Positions 53,621 to 61,970 are shown, numbered from the stretch's first letter. The stretch: 63,010 nucleotides of DNA from Candidatus Ratteibacteria bacterium (GCA_028715665.1 JAQURI010000001.1:1-63010), one strand, 5' to 3'. The notes: a model not told the origin generated them from the sequence alone. Numbers and translations: made by a program.

Positions 53621-54529
53621 ATGGATTCGCCAATAAACAAAGATAAAATGTTAAATGAGATGATAGAATCGCTCTTCGGCGGATATTTAACCGGGGATAC
53701 TTCAAAAGGTTTTGGAGTAAAAGTAGATATCCGGCTGAAACCATACGATTATTTTAGGAATTATGTAAAACAAATCTATGATAAGGGCTTATTGAGTAAA
53801 GGGCAGGTCTCAGAAGGGTTCGTAAATGTATTGACCCGTGCTCTGGATAATAGTGAAGTAATCGAAGTGGATAAACGGTTAGTTCCAATGATAGAGCAAA
53901 CGGAAAATGAATTATTCTACCGTCCACTATTCTTTGAAACGATTTTCGTGAATGCAGAATTCCACGTTGGCGATTATTTCATTAAAGGTATTATCCTGCT
54001 TGACGGGATGGAATATGCTGCACATATAGAAGACTGGTTCATAATAACCTGTGCCGTCCATAAAGACGGGCAGGGAATATTCCTGTTTACACAATTACTC
54101 AAAGAACCATTAGCAGAAGAAGATTTCAAGAACGACATAATTGCAAAACAGGCCATGGAAATCCATACGCAACTCAGGCACATGGCATGTACTTTCGTAG
54201 ATTTAGTCATGATGAACGATGAAGACCTTGATATCATTACCATAAAACCCACAAAGAAACAGCAGGAAAAACGTGAACGGTACAAGAGGCCGAGGATTCC
54301 AACACGGGTATACATAAGACCGAAAACCCACTTCATCAAATACATCGAAGAATACCTTACAGAAGAAGCAAAACCGTTCTCACACAGGTTCAGGGTACGC
54401 GGATATATCAGGCACTACAGGAATGACAGGTACACAGAAAAAAGGAAGAGCAAACCCCAATTCATAAAACCATTCTATAAAGGACAGGGAATTTTAATAC
54501 AGAAAAAAAGATATAAGGTGATGCAGTAA
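53621..54529 (+). CDS. Protein of unknown function, AcrVA2-like C-terminal pattern
   Basis: A 302-residue protein. The last 45 residues (FRVRGYIRHYR, a basic stretch, QFIKPFYKGQG) resemble the VRGH-R...WI-PFW-G ending of a broad plasmid/phage family that includes the anti-CRISPR AcrVA2. This is recollection only and could be a general feature of unrelated proteins. The first 200 residues are mixed alpha/beta without known motifs. First gene behind the composite promoter at 53562. Confidence 0.55.
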   Translation: MDSPINKDKMLNEMIESLFGGYLTGDTSKGFGVKVDIRLKPYDYFRNYVKQIYDKGLLSKGQVSEGFVNVLTRALDNSEVIEVDKRLVPMIEQTENELFYRPLFFETIFVNAEFHVGDYFIKGIILLDGMEYAAHIEDWFIITCAVHKDGQGIFLFTQLLKEPLAEEDFKNDIIAKQAMEIHTQLRHMACTFVDLVMMNDEDLDIITIKPTKKQQEKRERYKRPRIPTRVYIRPKTHFIKYIEEYLTEEAKPFSHRFRVRGYIRHYRNDRYTEKRKSKPQFIKPFYKGQGILIQKKRYKVMQ

Positions 54530-54747
54530 TGGAAGAAAAAGAAAGCATGATAATTATATTGCTAGTTGTAGCATTATTATTAATATCACTAGACGCACCG
54601 GTTGAACCAAAAAACATCAACGAAACACATCCGGCATCACAAACAAGACCGCCCGTCGAATATTTTAACTCAAGGCTTATCGTCAACAACACATCATTGG
54701 AATATAATGGAACCGCATTAGAAACTCCGGAGATGCAAAGACCATGA
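54529..54747 (+). CDS. Small membrane-anchored outer protein
   Basis: A 72-residue protein with one hydrophobic span near residues 8-20 and an outer tail with three sequons (NET, NTS, NGT) in 50 residues. That is a very high density and makes it another likely AglB target. The start overlaps the upstream stop by one base. Confidence 0.5.
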   Translation: MEEKESMIIILLVVALLLISLDAPVEPKNINETHPASQTRPPVEYFNSRLIVNNTSLEYNGTALETPEMQRP

Positions 54748-55070
54748 CATGCCCCGGCTGCAAAGAAGAATTCGACGATTTTAACCACAGAATGCGATAT
54801 AATAAAGCATTAGATATAGCTGTATGTGAAAAATGTGATGAAAAGATAGATAATCATCATCTGGTTGACGGCAAATATATAATTCATAAATGCAAATGCT
54901 GTGGAAACATTGACAAACTGGAATGGGTGTCGTACAAGAAAAGAGGTCATCCAGTCGGCGTGAAGAATAAAAAAACATTAGAGAAGATTGATAAAGAAAG
55001 AGAAGCTCAGAAACGATTAACAAAATGGACGGAAGAACCAAAAACACTGGAGGAATTCGCGATATGGTAA
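54744..55070 (+). CDS. Small zinc-binding protein
   Basis: A 108-residue protein with three cysteine pairs: CPGC near residue 3, CEKC near 28 and CKCC near 50, enough for one or two zinc ribbons. A basic, helical C-terminus follows. ATGA overlap with the small membrane protein. Confidence 0.6.
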   Translation: MTCPGCKEEFDDFNHRMRYNKALDIAVCEKCDEKIDNHHLVDGKYIIHKCKCCGNIDKLEWVSYKKRGHPVGVKNKKTLEKIDKEREAQKRLTKWTEEPKTLEEFAIW

Positions 55071-55810
55071 AAAAAGGAAAACGAATGTACAGCGACCGGC
55101 GTGAAAATAACGGTATCACTGAGGGATGTAACTTCAAATGTAAATACTGTGCCTTTGAAGCTTTACAGAAGCGATTCGGCGTAACTGAAGAGGATAGAGC
55201 CTATACTCCTCATACTCACATAGAACGGGTTAATAAGAAGCCCAAATTTACGTCAGGAGACCAGTTCATTACCATAGGGCTTAATGGTGACATCAGTTTT
55301 GCATCGGATGAAGTGATTAGACTCATAATTGGTTATTGTGTTCAATGGAGCGACAGGACATTCTTACTCCAGAGCAAGAACCCGGCACGATTCATAGAAA
55401 CAGATGAGATAGGAACACCGAAGTTCTATTTTCCAAGCAACGTGATACTTGCTTGTACCCTCGAAACGAATTATTCTCTCATCCCATCGGCTTCTGTCAA
55501 GGGCGAATACATTCCGTATAACACGATATCTAAAGCCCCAGACCCGGCATTACGAGCAGAAGCAATGGTCAAGATACGGGATAACAGGAAAATAGTAACG
55601 ATAGAACCAATACTTTTATTTAATTTAGATGTAATGCTTAGATGGATAAAAGAAATAAGTCCGGAGTTTATTTATATTGGTTACAATTCCAATATTAAAT
55701 TGAAGTTACCAGAACCCTCCTTATCGGAAACCACTGAGTTAATTAAGAGCTTAAAAGGCAACGGATTTGAAGTCAGAGAGAAATTGATAAGAAAGGCATT
55801 CTATGAATAA
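55064..55810 (+). CDS. Radical SAM-type protein, phage Gp37/Gp68-like
   Basis: A 248-residue protein from ATG 55064 (an upstream in-frame start at 55025 is less likely). GCNFKCKYCAFEAL gives the CxxxCxxC cluster motif at the N-terminus. The following FITIGLNGDISFASDE and FLLQSKNPARF, and later IEPILLFNLDVML, follow the pattern of the phage-associated DUF5131/Gp37-like radical SAM group. The reaction of that group is unknown. It is the third radical SAM gene in the window and the only one outside the glycan region. Confidence 0.7.
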   Translation: MVKKGKRMYSDRRENNGITEGCNFKCKYCAFEALQKRFGVTEEDRAYTPHTHIERVNKKPKFTSGDQFITIGLNGDISFASDEVIRLIIGYCVQWSDRTFLLQSKNPARFIETDEIGTPKFYFPSNVILACTLETNYSLIPSASVKGEYIPYNTISKAPDPALRAEAMVKIRDNRKIVTIEPILLFNLDVMLRWIKEISPEFIYIGYNSNIKLKLPEPSLSETTELIKSLKGNGFEVREKLIRKAFYE

Positions 55811-55918
55811 TTTGGCAACTGGGCAAAACGTCATCATAAGTGGCAAGGTATTCCGAAATATATAAAAGGACATTATAGACGAAGAAAAAAAGACAGCGCC
55901 AGCACAGTCCGAGGAAAC

Positions 55919-55962
55919 TGTATGTACAGTAACCTGACCGATACCTTTATCGTAATTATGTT
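55919..55962 (+). promoter_or_regulatory. Composite promoter, copy 4
   Basis: TGTATGTACA (55919-55928), exactly six bases, then TGACCGATACCTTTATCG and TAATTATGTT. The pilin ATG at 55977 is 31 bases after the start of TTTATC. The 108 bases between the radical SAM stop and the palindrome contain another TATA-like AATATATAAAAGG near 55854 but no frame that I can support. Confidence 0.75.
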
Positions 55963-55976
55963 TGAAAGGTAGAGTT

Positions 55977-56474
55977 ATGTCGCCAAATAAAAGCTTGAAA
56001 AATATAAACAGAAACGACAGTGGCGTATCTCCAATAATTGCAGTATTATTGTTACTTGTGCTAACAGTCGCAGTATCAACATCGGTACTGATGTTTGGAT
56101 TATCGTTTAAATTACCAGCAAAATCTCCTATGAGCGTAATTATTGCAGAAAACGGCCTGATAACCAGCGGAGAAAAAAACATACAGATAACCCATAAAGG
56201 AGGTGATTCACTATCAGAACAAAGCTGGTCGTTATCAATAGTCCCGAACGGCAACCAACCAAGTTTTAAGAAAATGAACACCGGTTTTTCAGTGGGGGAA
56301 GTAATATTTTCGGCAATCAAAACCGATGGTTCAGGGAACTATGGAATACAAAACGGACGATTGACATCCAGCACAGTTACAGCAGGATTCAGGAGCGGAG
56401 AAACAATTCATGTTCTAATCCGGGACAATCCAAGCCAGAACATCATCATGGACAGGTTGGTGACTATCAGATGA
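55977..56474 (+). CDS. Archaeal type IV pilin
   Basis: A 165-residue prepilin-like protein. The class III signal is short and basic, with the processing site after G16 (RNDSG, then VSPIIAV) and a continuous hydrophobic helix of about 22 residues (LLLLVLTVAVSTS). This is the N-terminal domain shared by archaeal type IV pilins. The outer domain is beta-rich. Processing would be by the host PibD peptidase. It is the first gene behind the composite promoter at 55919. ATG 55977 is used rather than the upstream TTG at 55962. Confidence 0.82.
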   Translation: MSPNKSLKNINRNDSGVSPIIAVLLLLVLTVAVSTSVLMFGLSFKLPAKSPMSVIIAENGLITSGEKNIQITHKGGDSLSEQSWSLSIVPNGNQPSFKKMNTGFSVGEVIFSAIKTDGSGNYGIQNGRLTSSTVTAGFRSGETIHVLIRDNPSQNIIMDRLVTIR

Positions 56475-57208
56475 AACGAATCTGGTTCACGCAACAACAG
56501 CCATATGACTTTATGCCACTCCGGGCGGGTCTTGGGCTGATTACACTCAAAGAACTTAAAGAATATAACTTGGAAAGGGCAAGAACAAAAAAAGCAGATG
56601 AACAGCCATTTTTGACCTTACTACCTAAATTTTATACGACCCGGACTCATAAATTAGAAGGAGAATATCAGGTCGTCGAAGGCAGCAGGTTTAAAGCAAA
56701 ACCAGTAGAGCCTGAAATAAAGTTCACGGCTGAACTGATTGGGCAGATTAATTTTAAAACTTGCGATTGGGATGGAGTTTCTGTAAGAGCTTTTATTTTA
56801 GGGCATGTTCTAAAAAATATAGAAGTTATCGGAGAAGACGATTTGGGGTACGAGGGCGCAACGCTCGAAACGCTCCGGGATGAACTTTTGCGTTTAAATA
56901 AGAAAGCTACGACTGATACCCCGTTTTATGTTCATCGGTTATGGGGAATCAACCCCATTACTGATAGCGAACCCCTTAGTATGGGAGGGGTTCAAGAGGC
57001 ACAAAAACACGAAGAACAGTACGTTCAAGTCCTCAACACAGGTATGGGCAATGGTCACATGATTTCAGCGAGGCAAAAACACGAAGAACAGTACGTTCAA
57101 GTCCTCAACCCCCGAACAGACCGGTGGGCAAAAATCGACAGGAACACAGGGAACATCATATCTCATAAAAAATCAAAAGGAGAATTCAAAGGAATTTATA
57201 AATTATAA
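56471..57208 (+). CDS. Protein of unknown function with duplicated C-terminal motif
   Basis: A 245-residue protein. Two copies of QKHEEQYVQVLN lie about 25 residues apart (near residues 178 and 203). The DNA copies are almost identical, so the duplication is recent. The second copy continues NPRTDRWAKIDRNTGNIISH, a basic tail form I associate with nucleic-acid-related proteins of mobile elements, without proof. The first 150 residues are not recognised. ATGA overlap with the pilin. Confidence 0.65.
   Translation: MKRIWFTQQQPYDFMPLRAGLGLITLKELKEYNLERARTKKADEQPFLTLLPKFYTTRTHKLEGEYQVVEGSRFKAKPVEPEIKFTAELIGQINFKTCDWDGVSVRAFILGHVLKNIEVIGEDDLGYEGATLETLRDELLRLNKKATTDTPFYVHRLWGINPITDSEPLSMGGVQEAQKHEEQYVQVLNTGMGNGHMISARQKHEEQYVQVLNPRTDRWAKIDRNTGNIISHKKSKGEFKGIYKL
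57003..57114 (+). repeat. In-frame direct repeat inside coding sequence
   Basis: A unit of about 38 bases (beginning CAAAAACACGAAGAACAGTA) occurs at about 57003 and again at about 57077, with one base differing early, separated by about 36 unrelated bases. It keeps the frame. Confidence 0.75.
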
Positions 57209-57243
57209 TCCTCAGAACGGGTAGAAAAAACAGGAAGTGAAAC

Positions 57244-57396
57244 ATGGGAAAAACAAAAACTGGTGGGCATTCACAGACCACAATGGAATCATGCGACGAT
57301 TCGTGTAAAGCAAAACCAAATTGCACAGCAATCAGGAACCTAATCCAAAACGAACAGGGAATTGTATTCCGGTGTCCAATTCAGTCACGGAGGTGA
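57244..57396 (+). CDS. Very small cysteine-containing protein
   Basis: A 50-residue protein starting MGKTKTGGH, with cysteines in SCDDSC, NCTA and RCP that could bind zinc. The stop overlaps the next GTG start (GTGA). Short but coupled to its neighbour. Confidence 0.45.
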   Translation: MGKTKTGGHSQTTMESCDDSCKAKPNCTAIRNLIQNEQGIVFRCPIQSRR

Positions 57397-57983
57397 GCAA
57401 AACGGGACGCAAACATGGGGCAAAACAACCCCACCAAAATCCAAGCCCATCAGGAATGGGCGGATTATACGGGTTACAGTTCCCGGCGCAGTCCACTCAT
57501 CGAAAGAATAAAAAGTATGTAATTCCACTTTCGCATATATTTCCAGTTTCGCATATTATAGTGATATCAAAAGATTTTGACCTAACAGACCTCGGAGAGT
57601 ATAATCCTCAAAATATTCGTTCAATTATTGGTATACCCCACCCCGGATTGATAATAGATTATCCAGAAAAGGCAGATTATCCACAGGGCGAAAGGAAATA
57701 TTTCGTATCAACAAGCGACGACATTGGCATAATGGAGATGATGTCGTATTCGAACAAGAACTCTCATTGCCTGATATTTGGGTCTGTAGAAGGAGAGCCG
57801 CTAAGACAGGAAACCGGTTGGCTATACAGGATAAAACCTTATTTTTCACGGGAGAATCGTGAAGAAACGATAACAAATATGGTAGAAATATTTAATGTAA
57901 GGGCACAATTGAAGAAAAAAGAACCTGAACCGATTCCGCGACCGAACCCAATCACTGAAAGATTAAAGCAGGTGCAATTATGA
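57393..57983 (+). CDS. Tandem paralogue 1, unknown function
   Basis: A 196-residue protein from GTG 57393, where GTGA overlaps the small gene before it. The frame opens further upstream, but that part matches the other frame's gene. After a basic, low-complexity leader come SHIIVISKDFDLTDLGEY, FVSTSDDIGIMEMMSYSNKN, CLIFGS and a C-terminal ITERLKQVQL. The same blocks recur in the genes at 58491 and 58955, so three tandem paralogues exist. No known family or activity. Confidence 0.65.
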   Translation: MSKTGRKHGAKQPHQNPSPSGMGGLYGLQFPAQSTHRKNKKYVIPLSHIFPVSHIIVISKDFDLTDLGEYNPQNIRSIIGIPHPGLIIDYPEKADYPQGERKYFVSTSDDIGIMEMMSYSNKNSHCLIFGSVEGEPLRQETGWLYRIKPYFSRENREETITNMVEIFNVRAQLKKKEPEPIPRPNPITERLKQVQL

Positions 57984-58486
57984 AAGATAACACATTTCCA
58001 GTCATCCAATTATACTCCCCCGACGTGTGGCACGACGAACAGGCCATGGTAATGAATGAGGAAGGGCGGAAGAAACTCATTGAAGCTCTCCAGTCGGGCG
58101 CAACCAAAGTGGTTATCCCAGCATTCGTAAATGATGGAGAAGGATACTACCTGTGCATACATGTAATACCGGATAAAGAAATCGAGAAATTCAAATCTCC
58201 ATATACCGACGAGATGTGCAGGAATCTGTTCGGTGAAGCAGAGAAAGAAGAGCCAAAATACTCGGCCACGTCGGGGGAACACAGATTAATTGAGCAAGGC
58301 AAAGATGCTGGTGAAGGGAAAATGAATCCAAATGCAACAGTGTCCAGAATTTTATATTTTTGGTTATACCTAGCAGCAATAACGGTATCATATATGTCAT
58401 CATCAGCAAAAATAATATTTTTCGTTCTGGCGTTAGCAATGGGTTTGCTATTTGTGCAAGAACTACTCAAGACCGGAGGGAGCTAA
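57980..58486 (+). CDS. Protein with C-terminal membrane hairpin
   Basis: A 168-residue protein inserted between paralogues 1 and 2. Residues 1-110 form a soluble alpha/beta domain. Residues about 120-163 hold two hydrophobic spans (LYFWLYLAAITVSYM and IIFFVLALAMGLLFV). ATGA overlap upstream. It probably tethers a partner to the membrane. Confidence 0.6.
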   Translation: MKDNTFPVIQLYSPDVWHDEQAMVMNEEGRKKLIEALQSGATKVVIPAFVNDGEGYYLCIHVIPDKEIEKFKSPYTDEMCRNLFGEAEKEEPKYSATSGEHRLIEQGKDAGEGKMNPNATVSRILYFWLYLAAITVSYMSSSAKIIFFVLALAMGLLFVQELLKTGGS

Positions 58487-58490
58487 AACG

Positions 58491-58958
58491 ATGACTCCAA
58501 CACTTGCAGTATCGCATATTTTCGTGGTTTCAGAAGACCTGAATATCGTTGACCTTGGAGAATATAGTCAGAACTTGCTTCATATTATACAAATACCTGA
58601 ATGTCCCCCAGAGTCTCCAGATATGATATTGGAAATAGAGCATCCTTCAACAAAAACAACACAGGTATTTGTAACAGATAAAAGTAAAAAAATACCAATA
58701 ACCGATATCTTTTCATGTAGTAACAAAAACGGGGATTGTATCATCATGGGTTCAATGAAAAACACGTATTCAGTCGAAGATACAACAATAATAATTATAG
58801 AACCGTATACTTCAAAAACAGTCACAGAACGCATGAATAAAGAGGTAGATGTGCTGAATAAATTAGCCGAAAAGGGAGCACGATATTTCGAGAAAAAACC
58901 AGACAAAATCCCTCAGCGAAATCTCCTCATAGAAAGAATGAAACAGGTGCAGTTATGA
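58491..58958 (+). CDS. Tandem paralogue 2, unknown function
   Basis: A 155-residue member of the same family as 57393: SHIFVVSEDLNIVDLGEY, TDIFSCSNKNGDCIIMGS and the C-terminal LIERMKQVQL. It is more divergent than copy 3. The start at ATG 58491 follows GGAGGG. A longer frame upstream overlaps the previous gene and is rejected. Confidence 0.65.
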   Translation: MTPTLAVSHIFVVSEDLNIVDLGEYSQNLLHIIQIPECPPESPDMILEIEHPSTKTTQVFVTDKSKKIPITDIFSCSNKNGDCIIMGSMKNTYSVEDTTIIIIEPYTSKTVTERMNKEVDVLNKLAEKGARYFEKKPDKIPQRNLLIERMKQVQL

Positions 58959-59451
58959 CGAAAAACAGTGACCCAGAAAAAATAGTTGAGGCGCATAGAA
59001 AAAATCCGGTTTCGCATATTATGATAATATCAAACGAATTTAAAATAACAGACCTCGGTAATTATAAACCTCAAAATATTCGTCCGATTAAAGGTAGTCC
59101 AAACGATGGATTAATAATAGAATCTCCAGAACAGGAAAGAATAAATACTTTGTATCAACAAGCGACGACATTGGCATAACGGAGATAATGAGTTTTTCGA
59201 ACAAAAACTCCCATTGTTTGATATTTGGGTCTATAGAAGGAGAGCCAGTAAAACAGGAAGACGGCTGGATGTACAGGATAAGACCTTATTTATCAAAAGG
59301 CGACTTGGCTGCCTTAACGAAAGATTATGATAGGATAGACTGGTCGGAACAGAACAATGATGAACCCAAATCGGAACAGAAGGGACTAACATTGAGATTA
59401 AGAGCAAAATTGAACCTAATCACTGAAAGATTAAAATGGGTACGGTTATGA
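58955..59451 (+). pseudogene. Tandem paralogue 3, frameshifted
   Basis: The first part (58955-59179) matches copy 1 up to SPEQERINT, then runs out of frame. The rest matches copy 1 in the -1 frame from KYFVSTSDD onward (IMSFSNKN, CLIFGS, ITERLKWVRL). An apparent two-base gain near 59143-59147 (in AGAATAAATAC) causes the shift. It is probably a broken gene, but programmed -1 frameshifting or a sequencing error cannot be excluded. Confidence 0.75.
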
Positions 59452-60044
59452 GCGAACAAACAAAAATCGTTCCGGTAATATGCCGGGACTGTAAAGAAAC
59501 AATGACAATTCTGGCAACAGCATCAGCAATAATAATAGAAGGAAGATGCCCGGCGTGTTCAAAAAAATTTAAAGAAAAAGGAATAGAGCATAACAAAAGC
59601 ATTGGATACAGTAATGGGTTCAAAATCACGGCAACGCAAGAACCAGCAGCAAAAGAACCAGTATCTGATGTTGAGATGCACAATTTATCAACCAACGGCG
59701 TGTATGGGCTTGAATTTATATTATTTGGAGAAACCAGTGACCGGGTAATACGGCTATTGAAAGACGGAATCCGGTTCTGCGATAATCTAAAAGAGACCGA
59801 AGAATCAAAATTAATTAAAGAAGCCCTACAAGAAATATTGACCGCATACCAACCACTTGTAGATGAATCGGAAAAAGGATATTTCAAAGGCGAAAAATCA
59901 AAAGACATGTTGGCCTCTCATCTTCCAAAGTATAATGAAAAAGAGATTTGCAGAATACAGCAGTTCCTAAATGAACAGGGAACTTCATATTTCCAGAGAT
60001 ATATAGCAAAGATAAAAAGAAAAAGGCGGGGGTGTTTTTTCTAA
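59448..60044 (+). CDS. Zinc-ribbon protein of unknown function
   Basis: A 198-residue protein. CRDCKETM and CPACSKKF (residues about 12-40) form a zinc ribbon, followed by a helical body and a basic tail (KIKRKRRGCFF). ATG 59448 overlaps the upstream stop by ATGA. No family recognised. Confidence 0.6.
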   Translation: MSEQTKIVPVICRDCKETMTILATASAIIIEGRCPACSKKFKEKGIEHNKSIGYSNGFKITATQEPAAKEPVSDVEMHNLSTNGVYGLEFILFGETSDRVIRLLKDGIRFCDNLKETEESKLIKEALQEILTAYQPLVDESEKGYFKGEKSKDMLASHLPKYNEKEICRIQQFLNEQGTSYFQRYIAKIKRKRRGCFF

Positions 60045-60703
60045 TGGACATGTCGAGAACGTCAATCACAACATTAAGTATAGGAGAATATCAGTTAATG
60101 CAGGAAGAGCTTGACAGAAACAGCATTCCAATGACTTTCGGATTTGGAAAATCAATACATGGGCAAAAAGACGTACCAACACTGGTTCTTCTGGTTCCAT
60201 TGGAGAACAAGGAAAAATATAACAATGCCGATATAGAATCGGGATGGGGATTATTTCACAATGAAAACGGTATAGAATCAATCTATATGGAACTAAAATT
60301 CAAAGACGTAAAAACAATAAGAGTCCGGTTCGATAAAACAATGATAGGAGATATGTTTTTAGACTGGTTAGAATTATTAATCCAAACGGACGGGTTTTTG
60401 ATGCTGAATGATACTGAAAAACTGGGTGAAGTAGAAGGATTGGGAGTCTCAGGCATTGCTCTGGACATTCCAAAACTGATAGTACAAAAAATAAAAGAAG
60501 CAAAGGCATTAGCAGCAAATTTTGCTACTACATTAGCGTACACGAATGGCATTTGTCCGATATGCGTACAGCGGGTATATGAACGGAATAACGACAACCA
60601 GACGATATCAATAGATATCGAGAGGGGTATAAATCATTTTCTTGCACACGATGCGAGAGACCAGCAGGCATATCAGCAAAAATGTAAGTTTTTACACCTC
60701 TGA
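60044..60703 (+). CDS. Protein of unknown function
   Basis: A 219-residue protein with alternating beta strands (TLVLLVPL, IYMELKFKDVKTIRVRFD) and a C-terminal half that carries CPICVQRVY and later HFLAHDARDQQAYQQKC, possible metal ligands. Overlaps the previous stop by one base. Unassigned. Confidence 0.6.
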   Translation: MDMSRTSITTLSIGEYQLMQEELDRNSIPMTFGFGKSIHGQKDVPTLVLLVPLENKEKYNNADIESGWGLFHNENGIESIYMELKFKDVKTIRVRFDKTMIGDMFLDWLELLIQTDGFLMLNDTEKLGEVEGLGVSGIALDIPKLIVQKIKEAKALAANFATTLAYTNGICPICVQRVYERNNDNQTISIDIERGINHFLAHDARDQQAYQQKCKFLHL

Positions 60704-60716
60704 TTTTCATTTTTAA

Positions 60717-60817
60717 GATACAATATAAGCGACAGAGAACGCATAAAAAGAACAACAAGAATCGAGTGGCGCATACAGGTAAATATATATAGTGACGATA
60801 CAATGTAAGTTACAGAG
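60717..60817 (+). repeat. Pair of 21-base direct repeats in a leader region
   Basis: GATACAATATAAGCGACAGAG (60717-60737) recurs as GATACAATGTAAGTTACAGAG at 60797-60817 with three changes, 80 bases apart, inside the gap before the next gene. CACCTCTG (60692) is an inverted copy of CAGAGGTG near the second. TATATATAG at about 60785 is TATA-like. Possibly a promoter or operator region. Confidence 0.45.
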
Positions 60818-61081
60818 GTGAGTTTTATTCCCGGAAGAATACATGAACACAACGGAAAACGAGTATATCATCGTGCGGACGGGGCATTATTATTCCATGG
60901 CCGCAGACACTCAGAATACTCTCCAAGGAGAGACAGACAACACCCCGGCAAATACGCCCCACTTAAAGCGGGATATCCACATGCAGGAGACGGAGTACCT
61001 GTGCACAAAGGCAAAAACAGACCGCTAAAGATGCAGGGCACGAAAAAGAAATCGAAGAAAGGCCGCAAAAATAAGAGGTAG
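60818..61081 (+). CDS. Small very basic protein
   Basis: An 87-residue protein starting at GTG 60818 after CAGAG, ending in a lysine-rich tail (KKKSKKGRKNKR). It is rich in His, Arg and Gly and probably binds nucleic acid. Another frame is open over the same bases (60843-61028) but lacks a ribosome site, so this one is preferred. Confidence 0.45.
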   Translation: MSFIPGRIHEHNGKRVYHRADGALLFHGRRHSEYSPRRDRQHPGKYAPLKAGYPHAGDGVPVHKGKNRPLKMQGTKKKSKKGRKNKR

Positions 61082-61086
61082 ATACC

Positions 61087-61296
61087 ATGGGCAAAACATG
61101 GAAAGACAGTATTCGTAAGATTAACGGAGAACGCAGAGAGGTCAAGGTGAGAACAATCAACGGCAGGGAACAAGTCAGGGTAAAGCAAAACCGCAATACT
61201 ACAGACAAATCTGCCGGGAAAAAGAAAGGAGCAAGACGGGTAAAGGGGCACGTAAATTATCCCGATAACCGGCGTGGTGTAGACTACACACGTTGA
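61087..61296 (+). CDS. Small basic protein
   Basis: A 69-residue protein, MGKTWKDSIRKING at the start, with many Arg and Lys residues throughout. Probably nucleic-acid binding. Six bases after the previous stop. Confidence 0.5.
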   Translation: MGKTWKDSIRKINGERREVKVRTINGREQVRVKQNRNTTDKSAGKKKGARRVKGHVNYPDNRRGVDYTR

Positions 61297-61338
61297 ACAT
61301 TCAGAAGCGACAAGGAAGGAACCGACATGAAAAAGACT

Positions 61339-61384
61339 CACGGGGAAACAGAGGCAATACTCAATCCCCGTGTATATTTTTTTT
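61339..61384 (+). terminator. Hairpin plus T run
   Basis: CACGGGG (61339) and CCCCGTG (61366-61372) form a seven-pair stem, followed within five bases by an eight-T run (61377-61384). It ends the basic-protein operon. Confidence 0.65.
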
Positions 61385-61430
61385 ATTGTATAATATGATA
61401 ATGATTCGATTTAAGAGGTAGGTAATAACC

Positions 61431-61970
61431 ATGTACAGAGAAATACAGAACATTGATAAAATCCCGGTAAACCGTAGAGGGGAATTGAAATCTCTGGTAG
61501 AGGGTATGGATGAAATCCTTATCCGGGGTGGGGCAGGAAGCATGTCACGCGGGTTCTTTATGGATTGCGTGAACGGTCAGATAATAATAAGCCTGATGCC
61601 GAGAAAATCAAAAGAGCGATATTATAATAAAATAAGCGATTTCTACATTGATTCACGGGTTGGATTCAGTGGCATAAGGGCTATGGAGATAAAGAAGGGG
61701 GATTTAGAAACGTATTTCCGAAGTATTACTAAATACAGACCCAGACGGTTTAATATCGGAGATATGGTCAGAATCAAGAATCCACCTTCACACAACGCAT
61801 GGTTAAGAGACAATCCCGCAACATGGGGGAAAACAGCAAAAGTTAAAAAAATCATGGAACGGTCTCTTTCCGACCTCGATTACGAAGGACTGGAAATACA
61901 GTTCGGAGGAAAAGGTAGCTGGGTATATGTAGGTTCAAGCGACGTGACGAAAGTACAGCGGAGGAAATAG
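61431..61970 (+). CDS. Protein of unknown function
   Basis: A 179-residue protein. The second half (FNIGDMVRIKNPPSHNAW, GKTAKVKKIME, SWVYVGSSDVTKV) has the pattern of an SH3-like or KOW-type beta barrel. The N-terminal half is alpha/beta with RGGAGSMSRGF. No known family. Stands alone after the terminator at 61339. Confidence 0.6.
   Translation: MYREIQNIDKIPVNRRGELKSLVEGMDEILIRGGAGSMSRGFFMDCVNGQIIISLMPRKSKERYYNKISDFYIDSRVGFSGIRAMEIKKGDLETYFRSITKYRPRRFNIGDMVRIKNPPSHNAWLRDNPATWGKTAKVKKIMERSLSDLDYEGLEIQFGGKGSWVYVGSSDVTKVQRRK

Noticed and set aside
60843..61028. Alternative 61-residue reading frame
   Set aside because: No ribosome site, and it overlaps the basic protein frame 60818-61081, which has one.
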